From positions 17,670,001 to 17,734,000 of the forward strand of contig OX579639.1 in NCBI GenBank assembly GCA_951230915.1: a stretch of 64,000 nt of DNA, in the 5' to 3' direction. The stretch is from Antitrichia curtipendula. Its lineage: Eukaryota; Streptophyta; Bryopsida; Hypnales; Leucodontaceae. This document shows, one piece after another, positions 12,497-24,438 of this stretch. Under the pieces are notes generated by a model, which was given only the letters and a program-made list of their open reading frames with translations, was not told where the DNA came from and did not search any database. The number at the start of each line of letters is the position of its first letter. The first letter of the stretch is position 1. Both the position numbers and the translations under genes were made by a program.

Positions 12497-13091
12497 TTAA
12501 CCCCTAAAGCCCCGAGGGTGTTTTTTTTTTGTCAAAAACCACTCAAAACTACCACTTTTGTTGCATTCACTTAAGAAAACCAAAAAATTAAAATTAAAAA
12601 TTAAAATTTAACCGTAGGCTTTTGTACATAACTTATCTGAGATCATGTAGTAAATTTTCATCAAATTTGACCGTACAGATTAGAAGATATTAGCATTCAA
12701 AGTTGGACAAAAAGTTTTTTTTCAAGAAGATGCTTAAATTGCCCCAAAAAATAAGATTGTCCATAACTTTCTCATCCCTAGTTCAAATAGAGTGAATCAA
12801 AGCTTCACGTATATATAAAAATATAATATTTTTGAAAAAAAATTCAAAAAAATTTATTTTGACTTTTTGTAAATTTTTTGGGGTTGCCCATCAATCTCTA
12901 TTTCTTGCTTATTGTGCCATAACTTTTTCATCCAGCATCCAATTGAAATAAAAATTATGTATCCACAAAGCTCTTGCAAAACTAAACAACTTCAAAAAAT
13001 CTCAAAAAAATTCACTTCAAATTGAGACAACAGGAACCTACCCGGATCCATATTGTCCTTCGAGTGGACAAACGGTCCTTTAGGGGTTAAG
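12497..13091. mobile_element. TTAA-flanked element, copy E, reverse orientation
   Basis: Runs from TTAACCCCTAAAGCCCCGAG to GGTCCTTTAGGGGTTAA. Relative to B, C and F it is inverted, with the GTTTGTCC-type end on the right. The left TTAA also closes TTGGGCTTTTAGGGATTAA (12482-12500), the right end of another element, so two elements appear to share one TTAA. Confidence 0.7.
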
Positions 13092-13607
13092 ATATTTAGG
13101 AAAGAACAACTCCATTAAATAAGATAGGGCCACCTATCTCCAACTAGAGACCCATACCCAACATTTAGGGTGTAGTTATTTCCAACCAAGATTGGAATAA
13201 ATTTCCAACGAAAGCTTGGAATGTAACTTTTTTCTCCTTTACAAGGTTGGGACTAGGAAGGTCATGACACATGTCCCAAAGTAGTGAGCAACAAAGCAAT
13301 TCTTGAATGATTGGAATTTGTTGACTCTAGACATTGGACATGGGTCTAAACCAACTTCTACCTTTTAAAATTCATAGTATTTTTAGTTCAAGCAAAAAAA
13401 ATTACCAACTTTATGGCAATTTCCATCATTTCTATCTCTGTACTTCCAAAAATATTTGCTTCACCTTGCACTATCTCAAATCATGTCCACAATTGCTTAT
13501 TTGATCTATTATGGGTGACTTCACCTTAATTGGGTATTTATTGATGTTTCTCAATTAGTTTCACCATTTGTAGAGGGATCATGGTAATGCAAGGCAAATT
13601 AGTAGAT

Positions 13608-14588
13608 TTAATCCCTAAAGCCCAATGGCAACGGTGCTAGTATGTGAGCCCAAGAATGTAAGCTTGTGAGCATTGAGCCTACAATATATATACCTATAAT
13701 ATAGATACCACATACTATAGAGATGTATGTATCATAAACACCTATAATATGGGTATTTGTATTATATATATAACCTATAATCATATACAATGTTTATAGT
13801 ATATACACCTATAACATAAGTGTATAGTATTCTAGGCTCATGGGCTCACACTCCTATGCTCACATAATAACAATCCTCAACCCAATGGCATGATTTTAGG
13901 CTATTTTTCACTCTTGGATAGGCCCTTATTAATGCAATGTTTGTTGGATTTTTACAAAAAATTTAACAAAGTTGTATTTCACTACTAGCTAAGTGCCTAC
14001 AATAATTACAACAACCCAAATTGTGATGAAAAAGTCTTGCCCATAAAAAACATCTTTTTAAATGTAGGGGGAGTTTCGGTAGTCATGATAGATAGGTTCA
14101 ATTGGTGTAATAAATTTTTTGTACACTCTTAGTAATTTACTAACATAAGCCCAAAATTTGGAAGGCATATCAATATAAGTTATAAACTTCAAGCCTTTGA
14201 AATTAGTCTCTTTACTTTTTGGACATTATCTGAAGGAAAAAAAACCTAATTTCAAAGGCCTCTAAATTCAAATCTTGTATTTGTACAAATTTCAAATTTT
14301 AAGATTATGTTAGTAAGTGTATTAAGAGTATATGAAAATTTGTTTAGACCAATTGGACCCATCTATTATGGCTAATTGAATTGCCTTACTAAGGCTTTTA
14401 CTTCAACAAAAAAATCTTTTGGAAGAATCATTTATTAATCACAAGTTGGATTGTTGTATGCACCAAGATAGTAATGAAATACAACTTTGGTAAAAATTTC
14501 ACAAAAATCCAACAAATATTGCACAAAGAAGGTCTTGTCCAAAAGTAAAAATTGTCATAAAATCAAACTATTGGGCTTTAGGGTTTAA
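13608..14588. mobile_element. TTAA-flanked foldback (palindromic) element
   Basis: Ends TTAATCCCTAAAGCCCAAT and ATTGGGCTTTAGGGTTTAA. The similarity does not stop at the ends. The left half (resuming at 13881 after an insertion) pairs with the right half almost to the centre near 14,230. Matched words include TTTGTTGGATTTTT, AAAGTTGTATTTCA and TTCAATTGG/CCAATTGG. Without the nested insertion it would be about 720 bp and nearly one hairpin. Confidence 0.7.
13631..13880. mobile_element. Nested 250-bp insertion with 10-bp target duplication (Mutator-like MITE)
   Basis: CCCAATGGCA is present on both sides (13621-13630 and 13881-13890), so the host foldback element was duplicated at insertion. Imperfect inverted ends share TATGTGAGC and GAGCCTA words. 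The centre repeats ACCTATAATATGG-like words. A 9-10 bp duplication fits Mutator-like elements; the family is inferred. Confidence 0.65.
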
Positions 14589-14670
14589 ATTTTTTACATT
14601 TGGTGTCCTTGTTTTTAAATCAAGTACATACATTCACTAGAAGAGAAAGGGATATTTTTAATATTGCCTC

Positions 14671-14800
14671 AATAGTATAGTCTTATAATTTACGACCTTT
14701 CAAATGATTTTTAGTAACTATTTTACTTCAAATACATGAATTTTTAGTAAAATGTTACTAAAATCATTTGAAAGGTCATAAATTATAAAACTGTACTACT
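14671..14800. mobile_element. 130-nt hairpin, MITE- or small-RNA-precursor-like
   Basis: The left arm contains CCTTTCAAATGATTTTTAGT and the right arm ACTAAAATCATTTGAAAGG, paired over about 55 bp around a short loop. Confidence 0.55.
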
Positions 14801-15010
14801 AGGACTATACTTAAAACAACCCTTTTTCTAATAGTAAAAGATAAAAACTAAATTCCGCCTCCTTTCTAGTTTTCATTGAGTTTTGAAGTTGAGATACATA
14901 GAAGGGCATATAATAAAAACAAATAATTTTTTAGTTTTAACACTTAGGTCTCACAAAAAGTAAAATAAAATTTGATTCTAAAACTTTTTGCACATATTCT
15001 ATGTGAAGAA

Positions 15011-15100
15011 AATACTACTTCCATTGTGGAAATAGTATATCCATTCATAGTCTAATTACCATTGAGAATGGAAATATTATATTCAAATGGAAGTAGTATT
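15011..15100. ncRNA. 90-nt pre-miRNA-like hairpin (candidate)
   Basis: AATACTACTTCCATT at the left end pairs with AATGGAAGTAGTATT at the right end. Inner GTATATCCATTC pairs with GAATGGAAATAT, with a small central loop. Size and near-perfect arms fit either a plant miRNA precursor or a tiny foldback MITE. The sequence alone cannot decide. Confidence 0.35.
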
Positions 15101-15386
15101 AAAATTCTCTTGTTATGATTTTCCATTATACACTTTTTCCATCCAAAAATCTTAATCCTAAAGTGACCATTTGTGCATTGTTTGAGCTCAAAATGCAAAG
15201 AAAGAAGTCCTAAATCCTAAATTCAAGATCTAACTCATTTCTTCTTAGATTATTTGATATTCAATGGTCAAAAAATTGGAATGCCCTAACATGAAATGAG
15301 TCATTTCATCTTGATTACATCTAGTCTTAAGGAGTACATGTGCACAAACTCCAAAATTTTCATTAAGCTCTCACAAATGTTTCAAC

Positions 15387-16310
15387 TTAACCCCTAAAAC
15401 CCCGTTTGTCCCCTCAGGGGACAATTTGGGTCCGGGTAGGTTCCTATGACCTCAATTTGTAGAGAAATTTTTTGGGATTTTTTGAGGTTGTGCGGTTTTG
15501 CGAGAGCTTTGGGGATATATAATTTTTATTTCAATTGGTGCCCAGGAGAAAAAGTTATGCCAAAAATAGAGTTTGGCGGGCAGCACAAAAAAATCACAAA
15601 AAGTCAAAATAAATTTCTTAAATATTTTTTTCAATATCTATGTCTTTTTGTCTACATTTGAAGCTTTGATTCATTCTATTTGGACTAATAATGAAAAAGT
15701 TATGGACAATCTTAGTTTTTCGGGCAATCTAAGCATCTTCTTGAAAAAATAACTTTTAGGATTCATTTTTTAATGCAATTTTTACAATTTTCAGAATTTT
15801 TTTTTTAGTCAAGGTTGAATTTGCTTTCTAGAACAATCTCACCATTGGAATTATGGTATTTCAATTTTGTCTTAGAGCTATTAACGATTTAGTTATTCCT
15901 TCAATCTTGAACCTACTTCTACTTAACAATTTTTTAATGAGTAAAAATTTAGTGTTTTTTTCTTGAAATTTTTTTCCTAGATTCTCAACTGAAGTATTCA
16001 ACATATAAACTTAGAAAATCAAAATCAACAATACAAAAAATTTAAGTTAAATAGGTTCAAAGCCCAAAAATCTAGTCAAGCAAGGTGCAAAAAAACTTGT
16101 TTTTTTCACTTTGAATGCAAGTATCTTGCAATCTATTTGTTCAAAGTTTCTGAAATTTCTTGCACACATTCTCATACTAGTCTAGTATAAGATCCTACGG
16201 TTAGATATGCAAAAAAACCCCAATTTTTATAGTTTTTTGCTCTTTGCAATAGAAGTGGCAGTTTTGAGTGTGTTTTGATGGAGAAAAGGCCTCGGGGTTT
16301 TAGGGGTTAA
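15387..16310. mobile_element. TTAA-flanked element, copy F
   Basis: A well-kept 924-bp copy: TTAACCCCTAAAACCCCGTT at the left, TCGGGGTTTTAGGGGTTAA at the right. It carries the subfamily sign GTTTGTCCCCTCAGGGGACA, a short palindrome just inside the left end. Confidence 0.75.
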
Positions 16311-17285
16311 TGAAGTGATTGTTATTTGGAAAACAAAAGCAATATTAATAACACACATGAATCTATATTAAAAAAATGAATAAACCAAAGAGTCAACAAA
16401 AAAACATTGCTTTTGGCTACTTGTTATTATTGGTTATTAGTGAGTAGCTATTAGTCCTAGGTTTGTGATATAGATTCTATATCATAAAGAAGGTAGCAAG
16501 GGTAGATCTTGCTTTCCATATTCATGAGACATGGCTCGTTGAACTATTTCTAATAGACTTTTCATTCAAGATGGCCTTCAAACCACCATTAGGAGGAGGA
16601 AGAGATTAAACTTGTATTAGATGACTTCTCCATATACATTTGGTCTCTAAGAGCAGACTTCCATGTTGTATAAGAATCAAAAAATTGATTTATAAGTTTT
16701 CCATTGTTGGAATTGCCTTTGGTGAATTTTTTTATACTTTCACTTCTTTGTTAGTAACTAAAACTACAAATTAGAAGTCACTTTGTCTTGTTGTCAAACT
16801 AACATAAAGGCAAACCAAAAGTTCAAGCCCATTGTTTATAATTATAGTTTCTTGAAAATTAAAAATTTCTCTATCCTACTTGTCAAAAAAGACTATGCAA
16901 GTTGAAAACAAGGACTTGCAAGCCTTCAAATTTATTTGTCAAACAAGCCTTTGAAAGTTGTCTCCCCTCTCCCTAAACTCTTACCAACTGACAAATCATA
17001 CTCCGCCAAGCAAATTAAATATTGCTCACTTCCAGGTAGAATTTTGGAATTTCTTTTGTTTTTTCTAGCAAAGTTTGGCTAATTTTTGTATAAGAAAGTC
17101 CACTCTTCAATTTTGGCACATTGTAAATTCAAAAATGAATTCAAGGTTTCCAAATTCTACCATCTGTGATAAACAATAAATAATTTTGATTTTCTCTAAA
17201 TAAAAGTTGGAGTTAAATCCACAAGATCTAAACTAGCTCAACGTGAATGACAAAGCCTACGCAAGTTGATCATTTCCATGCACAC
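16311..17285. other. Intergenic, no gene recognised
   Basis: AT-rich sequence without a convincing open frame, RNA gene or repeat boundary. Confidence 0.5.
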
Positions 17286-17292
17286 TACTGTA

Positions 17293-17881
17293 ATTTGCTT
17301 TAAAAGCATCCATATTCTAAAAGTGAATATTACAAAAAGGTACATTTGTTTTATTCAATGTATCAATAGTTTACATTTTTAGTAGGTGATTGCTTTAAGT
17401 GACCATTGCATTTCAACTTCAAAATTTTGTAACCAATTTCACAAATGTTCAGAAATTATGAAATGACTTAGTTTAAGATGCCAATTCTGTTTTTCTTTGT
17501 ACCAAAATTTACTGAAAATTGTTTCAAAGAGTTTAGCTTCTTCCAAAAGGCAATCAACTCTTAAATGGTCGCTCCAAAAGGTAGTCTATTTTAAAAGCAA
17601 CAAGTCTCTAAAAGCGATCATGACATATGGGTACATTTTTCTTTCTTCAATGTACTAATAGTGTACATTTCAAGAGGTGGTCGCTTTTAGTGACCACTAT
17701 GTTTCAACTTTGAAAATTTGAAACTAATTCCATAAAGGTCCAAAAAATATGAAACGACTTGGGTTAGATGTCTATTCCATTTTTCTTCCTAAGAAAATTT
17801 GCTGAAAATTGTTTTAAAGAATTTAGCTTCCCCGGAAAAGCAATCAGGCTCTTAAATGGTCGCTTTAATAGCAGACTACCT
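17293..17881. repeat. AGGTAGG-family element with two tandem hairpin-bearing modules
   Basis: Two modules of about 285 bp follow one another (from about 17,290 and 17,580). Each has a hairpin around GTACATTT...AATGTAC and ends near TTAAATGGTCGCT. The right end reads AGGTAGTCTGC on the opposite strand and is followed by TA. Related copies lie near 11.0, 35.2, 47.8 and 60.2 kb. The left boundary is uncertain. Confidence 0.5.
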
Positions 17882-17907
17882 TAAAGTTGATTACCTTAAG
17901 TTGATTA

Positions 17908-20453
17908 GGGTGCTTTCACACCTGATGTTAATTATAACTTTGGTGTCATTACAGGGGGCGTGGTTACACACAGTGTCCCACCGAGACTCTTTCGGGGCAG
18001 GGCTGGGATGCGGGCAGGTTGGGGGCTGCTCCACAGCCCTCTGAGGACCAAACAACCAGCTTTTCATTTTGGTTGAAAATTGATTTTTCCAACATAGAAA
18101 AGAACGAAATAGTACACAAGATTTTCAATAAGAAAATTGAACCAATGATGTGGATCTTGTGCCACTAATTCATTTCAACCCTACAGTCAATCTAGTGCTG
18201 ACAATGGAGTGAAGAAAAGCTCTTTATACTAGTGGAGTAGTGGTAGGTGAAACAAACCACGTGGGATATGTGAATTAGGACAAAAAAGAGCTCCTCCACT
18301 CATGGTTAAGTGGAAACGCAGGAATTGTGATAAAAGTCAAATTTCAAACCTCATTTAGACATAGTAGACTATATTTTTTCAAAAAATGTCAAAAAAGTTG
18401 TACAATGCTACATTCTATTGATAGCACATGTAGGTCTGCTTTGAATTGACTTTTGGCATCTGGGGAATAAAAACAAGTTAATTTGCAGTAGGTTTTGACA
18501 AAATAAACGAATTTTTCAAAATAATTAAGTTCAAAAAATGTTAAATATTCCTACTCCACCATATTCAAATTATTGAAACAATACCTTTGATTCACAACAT
18601 TGATTCAATATAACTTGTGACATTGCTGAGACAACCTTAACCCCTAAAGTTTTTTGACTATGTTTTCACCCAAACCACCCTAAAACTGTCATTTCTAAAA
18701 CAACCACCAAATTTTAGAAAAAAAATAATTTTGAACAAACGTAACCATAGGATCTTTTAGTAAACTGATTTGAAAAGATGTGGAAAAAATTTCAAAAATT
18801 TCCGCCTTGTAGATTGCAAAATATTAGTGTTTGAAGTTACAAAAATCTTTTATTTACCACTGCAAAAATCCGGGCAGCTGCACTTCAGAAGGCAATATCT
18901 GTATGAAAAATTGTCCAAAATGGTTATAACTCTTAAGATTAATTCTTCAATTCAAGTTGGCTACATGCTTCGAAATTTGCAAATCATTTAGAATTGTACA
19001 TGTACATAAAAAAAAATTGTAAGTAGAAAGAAGTAGAAAATGAGCCAAAATACTAAATTGTAAACAATTTATTTATGGAATTGAAAAATTCCAATCCCGG
19101 TCGAAGGTCAAAATGTTTTAATAAAAATATTAAAAACTGAATCAATTAAAGGGTTTCAATTTTTTTTTGTAATGTATAGACTCTATAACTAGTGGCAAAC
19201 TACCCCAAACTAATACTCCTCATAACTTTTGACTCATTGATCAAAATGGAATGATTCAAAGCTTTCCATTTAGAAAAAAATCTAACAAACCAATTTCAAT
19301 TTTTTTTTAATTTTTAAAGTCATTTGAAAATAATTTTTTTGAGCTGTCCGAGCTGCCCAAAGTTCAAAGAAAATCACATATGACGCAATAATTTTTTAAC
19401 TATGTAGTCAAAAGTTACAAAAATGGTTGGGCTTTAAAGCTACTCCTTGGGCACATGTTGTGTGAAAATTTCAAGAAAAAGAAAACAACTCCATACGTAG
19501 TAAGTTGTCAAAAATCGCTATGTTGCCAAAAAACACAATTTGGTCCTTTAGGGGTTAAGTGGCTACTTTGTGTTTGTCATGCTGTTTTAATAATGATGAA
19601 ATATTAATTTAAAGTTCTTAAGAATTTGAGATGTAACTAGAAATGCAAGAATTGTGTTCAGAGTTGAAATTTAGGCTTCATTTGGACATAGTATAATAGC
19701 TTCTTTAAGAAAAAATTGAAGTTCTGGAAGCAGTGGGAGAAGCAAGCTAACATTTATCTTTAAAATCCGCTTGAGATTTTGAAGCCTCATGTAAGAGTTC
19801 TAAACAAATTCTAGAGGGGGTGGGGTGGGGTCAGGGTGGAAGGGACATTTTTTTGGACATTTTCAAACACCTCCTCTGAAATTTATTCATAACTTTTAGG
19901 TAGAGTATTGAAATCTCAAACAGATTTTTGGAGATAAAATTGTACTTGATTCCCCAACTTTTCTTGTCTTGAAGTTTTTTGAAAAAATATAGTCTACTAT
20001 GTCTAAATGAGGTTTGAAATTTGACTTTTATCACAATTCCTGCGTTTCCACTTAACCATGAGTGGAGGAGCTCTTTTTTGTCCTAATTCACATATCCCAC
20101 GTGGTTTGTTTCACCTACCACTACTCCACTAGTATAAAGAGCTTTTCTTCACTCCATTGTCAGCACTAGATTGACTGTAGGGTTGAAATGAATTAGTGGC
20201 ACAAGATCCACATCATTGGTTCAATTTTCTTATTGAAAATCTTGTGTACTATTTCGTTCTTTTCTATGTTGGAAAAATCAATTTTCAACCAAAATGAAAA
20301 GCTGGTTGTTTGGTCCTCAGAGGGCTGTGGAGCAGCCCCCAACCTGCCCGCATCCCAGCCCTGCCCCGAAAGAGTCTCGGTGGGACACTGTGTGTAACCA
20401 CGCCCCCTGTAATGACACCAAAGTTATAATTAACATCAGGTGTGAAAGCACCC
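17908..20453. mobile_element. PIF/Harbinger-like element with 479-bp terminal inverted repeats
   Basis: The arms 17908-18386 and 19975-20453 are inverted copies of equal length with no mismatch that I could find by eye. The ends are GGGTGCTTTCACACCTG, flanked on both sides by TTA (17905-17907 and 20454-20456), the target duplication typical of PIF/Harbinger elements with G-rich ends. The interior (18387-19974) holds TTAA copy G and a diverged fragment of the arm sequence near 19,670. No transposase frame is present, so it is non-autonomous. The arms are GC-rich at their outer ends (about 17,950-18,050). Identical long arms imply recent insertion or ongoing gene conversion. Confidence 0.8.
18636..19558. 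mobile_element. TTAA-flanked element, copy G, nested in the PIF-like element
   Basis: Begins TTAACCCCTAAAGTTTTTTG and ends TTTGGTCCTTTAGGGGTTAA. It is 923 bp and belongs to a different interior subfamily (TTTTTTGACTATGTTTTCA) that copy I shares throughout and copy L in reverse. Its position inside the PIF-like element makes it the younger insertion, or a passenger copied with it. Confidence 0.75.
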
Positions 20454-22540
20454 TTAGCCACTTCTGGTCTTAAGTTGCCAGAAAATATCCAGTTGGATTT
20501 TCCAGATTTTTTGTTTTTGTTTGGGACACTGCATCAGTTTTATTTCAAAGGCGACGCCAGATGGCTGGATCGGCAACACACAAATGCTTGACTTTTGCTG
20601 AAGGAAACTGATGTGGGCACTTGGCTTTTCCTGTAAATTTCTGAAGATATGGGAGTGGCAATCCATGATCAGCAGTGTTTTGTACTTCAAATTTGATGAC
20701 AGGTCGTGAATGAATTGGATGGGAAATACTCAAAATGGATTGAAATGTTGGCAACAAGAAGATAAGATTTTAGTTGAAATTTTGAATTTCTTTAAAAAAA
20801 AATTAACAGATTTTGCAATTTGACACTATTATAGTAGCTAGAAAAAGGTTATGTGGGCACACAATCCTTTGCTTATCTAGAAATTTCTATGCATTGCTCA
20901 CTATACACACGTAGAAAACAACTTCGGGGCCTCTCAAGCTTGTCTAGACCATTTTCTACACAAATCATATGTGGTAACCCAATAGAAAGGCTAATTCTTT
21001 GTGAAAAGGGCCACTAGAAGGTGTGAGTAAGCAATGACTTGCTCCTAAGCTAAGTATATCCAATATAGTCCTCAACCCAATTGAGATCCCTATTATTGGA
21101 GTCCAAATGTGCATTCTTGCATTCTATTGTCATCATAGTAGTAATGTTGTAAAGGATTGACATTATGACAACTTCAAAGTGGAATTAGGGTTGAAAGGCT
21201 TGGAATTGGGTTGGAAAGTCACAATTTTATAACTTCAAGGAACACCACAATGTTACTTAGACACATCGCAAATGGTTCCTAGGGGATATTATTCTCGTCT
21301 ATTTGGATTCTATTATGGTTCTTTGGACTTTAAATATAGTTACATAGTTACATCAAAGTTATATATTTTTGTTTTGACTACTTACAATGTGTAGAAAGAA
21401 TTTATAATTTGCAATTGTAGAAGGATGTTGAGGCCAAAAAGTGGATGATGAATGATTTTCAAGATTACTACAAATATATAATTGTAATATATCTATCAGT
21501 AGAAATCACTTATAGCTTCACCAAACAAAGTAATTAACATCTTGAGATTGCATTGTACATCAATATAAACAATGCTCATAACATTAATTAAATATCCATT
21601 CTATAGAATAATAATTGTTCTTTGAATGTAAATAAAAAATATTTTTCTCTTTCAATTAAGCTTCTAAGTTGCCAATATGGCAACTTATACAAATCTAATC
21701 AATCTTATTATGATCTACATAAAAATGTATTTGAATAGCACATTTCATAGGAGTAAATTAAATCACACAATTTTGCACACATGGCAGAACTATACCCAAT
21801 GAGTTCTCCAACATCTTGTGCATTCAAATTGTTGTTGTCCTTTTATAATGTGACTTCTTTTAATACCATCATGACATAAGGGTGGTATAAATCCAAGCCA
21901 CAAGCCTACAAATTGCATTTAATTCAATTTTTTTGGAATCAAATCATTAGCCTCACCATTGTTTCGATGATCTTTTTATACAACAAGTTGCATTATCAAA
22001 ATCGCTTATTTGCTTTCATGGCACAAATATTTCACATAAAGACTTGTTGGATATGATTTTGTTTTGAATCTTTAGCCACCACTATACCTCATGCTAAAAA
22101 GTCAAATAAAAATTGTTCCATAAACTTCTCTAGAAACTTCTTCATGGTAGCTTTCATGTGGTTGCTAGGTCATGGCCCTTGTGAGCTCCAAATCCCATAG
22201 GAGGTGCTATATAATTCTTGTCATTGTTTTACTTGATTATTTGTTATTTTAAGTCCAATGTGATTAGAAAATGTATGAGTGTTACAACCATCCATTTAGT
22301 TGAAAACAAAAATATATAATGAATAATAGATGTAGTCATATCAATTGATTCAACTTCTACACTTAACATTATTTAATGAATATTAATACTTGAAAGAATG
22401 AACATCAAACCCTAGATGAGTTGAATATGAATGATAAAGAAATGATGAGTTTCCTCCTTTAATAAACCATGTCACAAGTTCATTATTAGATAAGTTTACT
22501 AAAATAAAGTGTAATTTTGTCTTTTATATTGATATTTTGA
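20454..22540. other. Intergenic; first part is a dispersed repeat
   Basis: 20,455-20,620 resembles 60,780-60,960 (shared TCAGTTTTA/TCAATTTTA, GCTTGATTTTTG-like words). The remainder shows no gene, RNA or clear repeat. Confidence 0.4.
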
Positions 22541-23230
22541 GAGGGAATCAAAAAAATATTAAATAAATAAAATTATGATGAAACAAAAATTAGAAAAGTA
22601 AAAAAGTGAAAAATTAAACATAGCATAAGAAACATTAAGGCAAAAAATAAAAGCTAAAAGATCCAAAATTTGAAATTTTCTAAATTTATCTATAATTCAT
22701 TCTTCAAGCCATGTTATTTGAATTTGTTGAAAATACACACACACACACACACAATCCTCTTGACCTACATATTATATTTATTTATTTATTTATTTATTTA
22801 TCTATGGAAGCATCATTTGAACACAAAATTAGAAAATATAAATATAAAATAGCATTGTCATCAATAGAAATGATATTTTTAATTATTAAAAAATACATAT
22901 TATTTTTAGGGCGGGGTGTTGTCCCTCCTCCCTTATTTATATGGAGAGTTGTAAGGCTTTGGATAAAATCTACCAACGACTAGCAAGAAGCACTTAATAA
23001 AAGTTGGCTTGGATTAGGGGTTAAGTTTCACTACAAGAAAAAAGGTAGTATTTAGGGTGAACAATTAGTAAAAAATTACTAAAATGTTGTTTCTAATGCT
23101 AAAAGCTCAAGTCGGTTGCATACAATAAATATATGTCAAGTTTACAATACTAACTGGTTGTTACGTTATTATTATTTTATTTTTTTAGGTCATTGGTTAC
23201 TAAAAGGTCAATTTAATTGAACATAATAAG
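22540..23230 (+). repeat. Dispersed repeat, also present at 61.7-62.5 kb
   Basis: Collinear with 61,715-62,519: both contain AATTAAACATAGCATAAGAA, GGCAAAAAATAAAAGCT, TTCAAGCCATGTTATTTG and GTAAGGCTTTGGAT in order. This copy carries an (AC)n run (22,735-22,753) and a (TTTA)n run (22,779-22,802). The TA-flanked MITE follows directly in both places. Confidence 0.65.
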
Positions 23231-23743
23231 TATTCCTTCTGTCCTAGAATAAATCCAGGGTTTCCACATATACTTGTTCCAAATTAAATTCAACATTGGC
23301 TCTCCACAACTTGATGGACAACAATTGAAGCTAGTTCAAACACCTTAAAGCAAAAGAATCCAGAGATATCACACTTTGTCTAGAGACTATATAGTAATTC
23401 AATCCCTGCAAATGGAATTGAAATGCAACCTCTAACCAACCAATGGTGAAGAATTCAATCCACAATTATATAGAAATTACTACTAACAAATCTCTTATTT
23501 AGAATTTTTTGGGATTGAATCACATGACATTGTCGGAATTGAATAGAAAAGACTTCGATGGACAACACCACCAATGTTTCTTGGAGAATGATCAAAATTA
23601 ATAGCACTGGAGGAATTTTCAAAAGGGCAAAATTTGTTGATTTCGCCAAAGTAACTATGCAATCCTTTGAAAATAAGAGCTACTTACACACTAATCTAGT
23701 CATTTCTAGGAAACCCTGGATTTATTTCAGGACAAAGGTAGTA
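23231..23743. mobile_element. Stowaway-like (Tc1/mariner) MITE, copy 1
   Basis: Inverted ends TATTCCTTCTGTCCTAGAAT and, reversed, TACTACCTTTGTCCTGAAAT, both continuing into AAATCCAGGGTTTCC. TA borders both ends. This matches the Stowaway pattern CTCCNTYYGTCC. About 513 bp, no coding capacity. Confidence 0.7.
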
Positions 23744-24089
23744 TATGATTGTCTAGTTTAGAATTTTAATTAGTCATTACATTACTAAAAGTTTGTCTTA
23801 ATTGGTCACTACTTACTTAAAATTTGTCCTTTTTGTTCATTGGTTACTAAATAGACACCTCATGTCAAATAAATTTCAAGAAGATTTTTGATTTCACATA
23901 TGAAGCAAGATGTAGCAAAGTACTAACAAGGTTTCCCACCACTAACCATTAGGTGAGGAGTTCAAATCCCATGGCTTCTAGTTTTAACATATATTTTGAC
24001 AGTTTTAAGAATTTCATAAAAATATTTAAAGATAAGTCCTATGTAGGCATATTTTTTAGTTAAAAAACTCAGTTTTGGCAGCTTTAAGA

Positions 24090-24170
24090 ATTCAGTAAAA
24101 GTATTTACAAATAAAACACTGAATTGGACATTCTTGCACTTGGGGGGTGCGACATTGCACTTGGCTAGTA
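24090..24170 (-). repeat. 3' block shared with the 42-46 kb decayed gene
   Basis: On the minus strand this reads CCAAGTGCAAGAATGTC, then AATTCAGTGTT, the same as 46,973-47,005 on the plus strand. In both places it lies a few hundred bases downstream of a decayed long gene, in the same orientation. Confidence 0.6.
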
Positions 24171-24438
24171 TGGAATCTAAAATGGACAGTCTCAAATGTT
24201 GAGGGGGGGAGGGATTACTGAAAACTTCATTTGCTCTTAGTATGAAAAATTGCTTGGTGAAAAGTTGTCAAACACTCCATTTTTTATAATTACTTCATGA
24301 AAACCTTTCACACTTTTCACTCCACAATACTTTTAAGGCATACTACTCTGTGCTTCACACTCAAGTACTTCTACATACCTACAACTACAAGGTCAAATAG
24401 CACTGCATAATATCATACTTCACTAGTACATATTCAAA

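Noticed and set aside
13608..13790. 60-codon tyrosine- and isoleucine-rich minus-strand frame
   Set aside because: Produced by the TATA-rich centre of the nested MITE.
17856..18044. 62-codon frame across the left end of the PIF-like element
   Set aside because: Spans a transposon boundary, and its composition comes from the GC-rich terminal repeat.
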